64,000 nucleotides of DNA. It comes from Rhodosporidiobolus odoratus (taxonomy: Eukaryota; Basidiomycota; Microbotryomycetes; Sporidiobolales; Sporidiobolaceae). Of the stretch, positions 58,423 through 64,000 are shown piece after piece. The notes beneath the pieces are model-generated. The model saw only the letters and a list, made by a program, of their open reading frames with translations. It was not told where the DNA came from and did no database searches. Positions within the stretch are counted from its first letter, which is position 1. Each line of letters begins with the position of its first letter. Made by a program: the position numbers and the translations under genes. The stretch covers positions 434,001 through 498,000 of the forward strand of contig JAOANU010000016.1 in NCBI GenBank assembly GCA_034387635.1. The letters run 5' to 3'.

Positions 58423-60462
58423 ATGGAGAAGATTGGCAAGCCCCAGAAGGGCCGGACCGTCTTCGGCAAGTGCCCTTGCTCCGCCTCGATCTCCTGCATC
58501 ACACGTCAGCCTGAAGGAACGCCTCGCTCGCCTCAAGCTGCAAGGCGAAGCAGGAGTCACCCCCACCAGCGACCCGTCTCCACCATCTCCCAGCAATGCG
58601 AGCAGCAGCGTACGCACAGGCGCCGTCACAAAGGTGTCCGATAAGATCTCTCGCTTCCAAGCCAACGCCGAGACAGCACCGCTGCTCCCCGAAGGAGGAT
58701 CGTTTGGCCTCGCTCCCGCCCGTGCTAGAGCGACTGGCAGCAAGGACCGTGGCGCGGAGAAGGGAAGGATCGCGAGCTTAGGAGGTGGACGTGCGCCTAT
58801 CCCGCTCCATGCCGTCCCCCAAAGGAGCGTCAGCACCGGAGGAAGCCCGTCGATGAGGAGCGAAGCAGGCAGCAGCGGCGAATCCGGATCAGGAAGTCGA
58901 GTGGCGAGCAGGGAGAGCTCAGCAGGCGCCGAAGAAGAACGACCAACCACACCCGGAGGAGAACCGACACCCGTTCCTTCCCCGACAGCTTCCTCATCGT
59001 CCGTTGTGGAAAAGCCCGGGGAAGAAGTACCCTCCCTTTCGCTTCCTCCTGCGCCCAGTACACCTGGCGCCATGTCCGTGTCGTCAATGCGTGTCGATAC
59101 TGGCAGCCTGACGGACGAAGGCGCTGCACCTAATCCCGCCGACATCGACATTTCCGCTGCCAATCTCGCCGGAGAGACACATTCCCCGCTCTCTTCGCCC
59201 GTCGTCGCTGCGATCGCTTACCCTCCTCCCTCTTCTGCCTCCGTATCGTCCGCCGATGGTATCGCGCCATCCATTCCTACCTCAGCGTCGAAAGGTCTTC
59301 TCGATTTCCTCAGTGCCCCTTCTCGAGCTGGCAGTATCGCCTCTCTGTCGTCGATGATCGTAGAGGCACCCTCAGAGGACGTAGCCAACCTTTCGGAGAT
59401 CCCGGGAGCGGCCACTCCGACGGCTGAGCCCGCAGGCCTCGTGATGGCTGCTGAAGACGAACCTTCTCGTTCGGCGTCTCCTGGCGATGAGCCGGCCTCT
59501 CAAGAGCAGCGCTCCGCTCGTACGGACGCTGAGCTTGCTCTTTATGAGGAGGATGAAGCGGATCCTGCCGCGCCTGCGCAAGGAGCTGAATCGGCAGGCC
59601 CGGGTTCGAACGGCGACCTCAGCGGTGCGAGGGATGCGATGGCCGTGTCGGTCTCCGATGCTTCCCACGACTCTCCGGAAGATGTAACCAGTGCTACGGC
59701 GATGGCTGAGGATGAAGGTGCCGACTCGATGCCGAAGGTCAAGTGCGGCGATTGCAGCGCCGAGCTGGATCTGATGGAGTGCGTTTTTCCTTTTATCGAG
59801 GTCAAGCGTAGGGGTCTAGTTGCGTACTGACGCTCTCTATGCAGGCTTGCCGACCACTCTTGCGCCTCATCAAGCCTTCCTCCTTCCCTGACATCCCCAC
59901 CTGCATCTCCTCAATCCGTTCGCCAAGCTTCGACTCGCTCTATACCCGACGTTCCCACCTCCGAGTCTCCTCCTGCATCACCACGAAACGGCTTCGCTTC
60001 CCCCTCTCGCGCCCACGCCGATCAAGAACCGTCTCATTCGCAGGACGTCGACCGCTACGCCTCTCTTCCCGAGGGGCTCGTCCCCGAAGACATGCCTCAG
60101 GATGTCATAGACCTTTACGGCGACGAAGGGTCCTCGCGTTCTGTCCCAGCACCCATGGAACAGGCCGTTCCCGAAGATGTCGAGGTTGACCACCACAGTC
60201 CGATGATCCGCCCCCGGTCTCCATACAATCTCCTACCGCTATCTCGTCATCTTCGTCCTCCAGTACCATGACCCGCTCAAGCTCGACTCCGTCCACCGCG
60301 CCTGGTGCGGCGTCTCAGCTCCGAGCGCAGAAGAAAGCTGCTGAACCGAGGAGTCAGTCGGTGTATGGCGGGCCGATGCCGGGTAAGTACTACTCGTCGG
60401 ACGATGAGGATGGCGCTGAGGCTGGGAGCGTGACCATCATTCGTTCCACGCGTGGCAAGTAG
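58423..60462 (+). CDS. Unrecognised low-complexity protein with a zinc-knuckle-like motif
   Basis: Start MEKIGKPQKGRTVFG, then a 40-nt intron (gtgccc...gtcag) into NLKERLARLKLQGEAGVTP. A conserved-looking segment follows, VTKVSDKISRFQANAETAPLLPEGGSFGLAPARA. Then comes a long acidic, S/P/A-rich stretch, and near the C-terminus VKCGDCSAELDLMELADHSC, a C-x2-C...H-x2-C arrangement that could bind zinc. The second intron (gtgcgt...tgcag) lies inside that motif. A 47-nt intron at 60217-60263 restores the frame to MTRSSSTPSTAPGAASQLRAQKKA and the end VTIIRSTRGK. Segments of the type SRFxxxxxPLLPxGSFGLxAP recur, as far as I know, in uncharacterised fungal proteins. No function assigned. Confidence 0.7.
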
Positions 60463-60920
60463 AGGGGACGAGCAAGAAATTGGTCCGAACGGGGAGAAGA
60501 GGCGGCAGAGGAAGGAGGCGGGTGGTCGACGCTTGAGACCAGGGGATTGAAGAGGGTCAATGGTGAGGAGTGCGGGCCAGCGGCAATGAAGGGAGATGTA
60601 CAGGAGGAGGTCTGAGGAGGGCCGCGGTTTTCACTTGAACTCGGATTGCCCATCTTCGATTCGTCTATATCATGCGTAGCAGTGATCGTATGTTGTTGCA
60701 GGACACGATGTTTCCCGTTTATTCTTGCACTTCAGTCAGCCAAGCAACGAGATTTTGGCGAGCGACCACGGGCACGTCAAACGGGCAGATACGGATGTCC
60801 TATGTTGACAGCGGTACAAAAGAGGAGAGTGTTCGACAAAGGGTACCTAACAATCAAGCGATAGCACCACAACCCCCCGCACTCTCTCACCTCCTGCCTA
60901 TTCACCAGTCTCGCTACGCC
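60463..60920. other. Interval between the convergent hypothetical gene and the Fanzor-like gene
   Basis: This 458 bp stretch separates two convergent stops. Nothing coding is visible. Because guide RNAs of TnpB/Fanzor systems often derive from the 3' end of the nuclease gene and the adjacent transposon end, this is the place to look for an omega-RNA-like transcript. I see no obvious terminal inverted repeat. Confidence 0.35.
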
Positions 60921-63900
60921 TCAAGGGGCCTTTGGCTTGACCCCCTTCTTGCCCTCTGGGTACTCGAGGTCGAATCTCTTCGCAAACTTCTCGCGGAAGG
61001 GGTGAAATTCGGGGCCGAGGCGGAGAAGCGAGTAGTAAACTTGAAGAATGTTGGCAGCGCGAAGAATGTCGCGGTCGTGGAATTCGCCGCAGCCGGTGCA
61101 TGCCTTGATTCGGTGCATGTTCTGCTGCTCTCGAAAAACGGCGGCGACCCTGTTTGTCAGCGGCGTCAGTATGGCCGTGCCGTGACGGACAATGCAGTCT
61201 CACTTACATCTCGACGTCCGGCTCGGCCCTGCAATCACTCGAGCTGCACATTGACGACGTCCTGAACTCGTCGACAACGACAGTGAGCGTCTCGTAGATG
61301 TCCTTGCGAACTCCGACAGCCTTGAGGAGGCTACGGACCCAAGCACCACCTCGAGATGCAGCGTAACCGGCGACGACGGAGGGGACATCCTCGCCAACCA
61401 CAATGATGAGCTTCTTGGGTGTAGGCGAAGGTGGGAGGAGGCGGTTTAGCAGTTTGGCGGCCGCAGAGTCAAAGGTGGATTGAGAGAGGAGGGTTGTTTC
61501 GAGGTCGAAAGAAGTTACTGCACCACCTGAGATTCAGCTTCAGAAGGGCTCAAGGAGCGAGTTGAAACAGCTCACCTTCCGAGGGTACCAGTCTGACACC
61601 ACTCTCTGCCTTGACCTCGACATCTTCCCCAAAACGCTTTGCTCGCTTACTTGCTCGCTTACTTGCTCGCTCCCTCCTGACGTCCACCGTACTTGACTTG
61701 ATTCGACCAGTCAACACCGGCTCTTCCTGATTGACCGGCTCCAGCATGGCGGTATCCACCCTCCTTGAGCCAAGGTCATTCACCAGGGTGTACGTCCCAG
61801 GGTCTAGGGCACCGCTTCCCGTTGCGCCGTCGAGTCCGTGCATCTGTCTCGCGGCTTCCAGCACGGGATAGGTCGCGACCCCCGAGCTGTCCTTGACTTT
61901 CCGGAGTAGGAGCTGAGCTTCGGGGACTTGAGGAATGAGCGTCGCAGGAGAACAGATGAGCGGGCGGAGGGGACGAGAAAGGGCATCATCGGGGAGGAGG
62001 GCGGCATCTTGGCGGGTCTCGAGGTGGGAGAGAAGGCCGCCATATCGACGAGCTTGGTCCAGGAAGTCCCCAACTGTCGTCGCTCTTGCCTCGCCTGGCT
62101 GTCTGAGCTGCTCGAGGTAGGCGACTGTCGGTTTCTTCGGGTTGAGGTAGTGGACGTGAATGCGGCGCGGGTCAAAGGTGAAAGAACCCTGTAAGATGAA
62201 GGACTTCTTCCAGCCCGGGAGGAGGGATTGCATCCATCGCACGCGATTTGCCTGGATTGACTTCTGGAGGGTCGAAGAGCTGGTCTTGGCGGTTAATCCG
62301 AGAACCCCCCGAGTATCGTCCAAGAAGTCGCCAAGTTCACAACTCCAGCTTGCAATCGCCTCGTCGCTCACCCAGCTTGCAATTGCCTCGTCGCTAATGT
62401 CAAACAGAATCGCTCTACCCTGTTCGTCCTTGAGGGCCGAGAAAGCGAGGGTATTGGGCAGGAGGGGCAAAGTGGCAGGAGCCTCGGCTTGACGGCTTTG
62501 CTCAGCCTCCCGATGCGCCTCGAGCACTTCAGTACGTTTCTGGGGCCAGTCTGAACCATAACTGTGAAATCTCTGGGCACGCAGCTCAGCCTCACGTTCA
62601 GAACGGAGTGAGGCAAGGCGCTGATGCTCGGCGGCTTGAGCAGCCTGCGCAATCTGCAGGGGAGTGAGGGGAGGAACGTGGGTCGAGAATCTGAGAGGTT
62701 CATGGTCCGCGACCTCGAGAATGCGGGAGGGAGAAGGATTGGCAGAGGGAAGGTTGTCTTGGAGAGCGCTGCCAAAGTCGGCCAAGAGGGAGGGATCAGG
62801 AGAAAAGAAAGGGTCGGATTCGCCGGACCCAAGGAGGTAGTGTTGGGCAGCAAAGGAGTCGACTTCATGATCAGGGAGGTAAAGCGTGTGCGATGGAGGC
62901 TGGACAAGGATGCTGTTGAGGTGGAGAAGGGTAGTCCCGGGGGGAGCGACTTGGCCAGGATGAAGAGGAGCGGGATGGCCGACACGGAACGAGGAAGAGA
63001 GAATGGTGGAATCCAGCACCAGCGCCGTGCTCGCCAGCTCAACAAGACCATCAGTCGCGAGGTAGGTCTCACCAGCAGCGCGGCGAATGGCTGGCGAAGA
63101 CTTGTTGCTGTCAATGCTCAAGGCAGCCTTCCTAGGTGATTCGAGGGTAGGCGGAGAGGAGATGTCGTGGGGAAGAGCAAAGCGCATGAAACCTGGAGAA
63201 GAGAAGGTCGTGTTAGAAGAGGGAGTAGAAAGAGACTCAGAAAAGACTAACGAATATTGGCTTTTGCAGGGATCTGATACCATGTTCCAGCGACGACAAT
63301 CACGTCCCCACGGAAGAGAGCGGCCGCATGCACGAGAGCGCTGCGATTGGGCTCACGGAAGGCAGGACCGTACATGAGGAGATGGTTGTTGTACAGGCGG
63401 AAGAGGTGGTCGAGGAAACGCTCGATCGAATCCAATGCTGAAGTTGAAGTCTGGCAGAGAGGAAGGCACAGTAAGCATTGCATGGTTCAGCTTGTAGCTT
63501 GTGTTACATGCTTGCAAGAATTTGTGTGAGAGACAGGGACGTACTGGGGGAGCGGTAGAGGGGTCATTCTCCTTCTCTTGCGGATAGACCTTGAGGTAGT
63601 GCTTCAGGATGTCCACGCGATTGGCGAGAGTGTCGTGAGCTACTCCAACTGGGACTGCCCAGTCAGACCTGATGGCTGAAGGGCGCAAGTGACCGGCAGA
63701 AAGCTGCGGAGCAAGCGACGGAATGATGAGCCCAAACTGACAAAGGCAAGACCGAGGTCGAGGTAAGCCGGATCAGCTTGCTTGATGGCGAGCAAGCTGA
63801 TCCACTCGAACAGGACAACTTGCGCTGCCTGAACGAGTACATGCCAAACTAGAGTGGAAAGAGATGGGAAGAGAGAACACACTTTTTCGCGCAGTGTGTC

Positions 63901-64000
63901 GCGTGTGTGTTGTCTTACTTGGAGGTCTTGATGCAGGATGAAGACGACGCGTTCTTGCTGGGCAGGTTGCGAGGCGCTTTGAGCAATGTCGGGGATGTCG
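60921..64000 (-). CDS. Fanzor-like (eukaryotic TnpB homologue) RuvC nuclease, 5' end outside the window
   Basis: Putative RNA-guided DNA endonuclease related to TnpB/Cas12. The spliced C-terminal part has the RuvC signatures in order: RuvC-I ALDPGTYTLVNDLG (about 61778-61812); RuvC-II region KKLIIVVGEDVPSVVAGYAASRGGAWVRSLL; VVVDEFRTSSMCSSSDC leading into the zinc ribbon; MHRIKACTGCGEF; and RuvC-III HDRDILRAANILQVYYSLL (about 61040-61080). The protein ends KKGVKPKAP at 60921. The last two introns (gtgagc...ctcag; gtaagt...aacag) are in phase, so the nuclease domain looks intact. The N-terminal several hundred residues (for example FEWISLLAIKQADPAYLDLGLAFVSL, SIERFLDHLFRLYNNHLLMYGPAFREPNRSALVHAAALFRGDVIVVAGTWYQIPAK) are not recognised and continue beyond 64000. 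Two in-frame tandem duplications are visible. Not a confirmed active element. Confidence 0.72.
61640..61673. repeat. 12-bp in-frame tandem repeat in the Fanzor-like gene
   Basis: The unit tgctcgcttact occurs in tandem two to three times. On the minus strand it encodes the basic stretch ERASKRASKRAKR of the Fanzor-like protein. Confidence 0.75.
62346..62400. repeat. 27-bp in-frame tandem duplication in the Fanzor-like gene
   Basis: The unit containing agcttgcaat, then cgcctcgtcgct, is repeated twice with one or two mismatches. It gives the peptide duplication SDEAIASW(V)SDEAIASW in the Fanzor-like protein. Confidence 0.8.

Noticed and set aside
60179..60270. Apparent frameshift at a C5 run near the end of the zinc-knuckle protein gene
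   Set aside because: A 47-nt GT-AG intron at 60217-60263 restores the frame without any indel.
61081..61215. Suspected frameshift in the last exon of the Fanzor-like gene
   Set aside because: Re-reading the minus strand (five T in a row) shows that the gtaagt...aacag junction is in phase through to RuvC-III.

Overview
This window is nuclear DNA of a GC-rich, intron-dense fungus. Most genes carry several short introns of about 45-110 nt with GT donors (gtgcgt, gtacgt, gtgagt) and ctgac-type branch sites. The BAR-PH-ArfGAP protein, the fused S/P/A-rich proteins and the compact convergent or divergent packing fit a basidiomycete, most likely a red yeast of the Rhodotorula/Rhodosporidium group (Pucciniomycotina). 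The species is inferred from style, not proven.

Layout, left to right. 0-9 kb: an F-box/WD40 ubiquitin-ligase adaptor, a penta-EF-hand protein, a 2 kb stretch without a convincing protein that carries a clear box C/D snoRNA and a probable second one on the minus strand (probable snoRNA host gene), and the RNA exonuclease REX4. 9-13 kb: a BTB/POZ pseudogene broken by several frameshifts, then 3 kb with no supportable gene. 13-24 kb: a PCL-type cyclin, the mitochondrial Fe-S scaffold NTPase Ind1/NUBPL, and a long forkhead transcription factor. 24-36 kb: a small hypothetical ORF, the twin-Cx9C protein Cmc4 in divergent arrangement with an M28 vacuolar/ER membrane metalloprotease, an unrecognised S/P-rich protein, and a BAR-PH-ArfGAP protein. 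36-46 kb: xanthine phosphoribosyltransferase Xpt1, a mitoferrin-type carrier, the XPG-like post-transcriptional regulator Mkt1, and an alcohol-oxidase-like GMC oxidoreductase pseudogene. 46-60 kb: an M16 metalloprotease (YOL098C/SDD3 type), the dynactin actin Arp1, a UPF0132 membrane protein, ribosomal protein eL15, and an unrecognised zinc-knuckle protein. 61-64 kb: a Fanzor-like (eukaryotic TnpB homologue) RuvC nuclease running off the right edge.

The genes are mostly unrelated housekeeping functions and do not form a pathway cluster. Mitochondrial functions recur (Ind1, Cmc4, mitoferrin), but that may be chance. The most notable items are the Fanzor-like gene and the gap beyond its 3' end as a possible guide-RNA region, the snoRNA whose guide matches 18S rRNA, the two pseudogenes, the eL15 start codon split by an intron, and an Ind1 copy with an altered CPxC motif.
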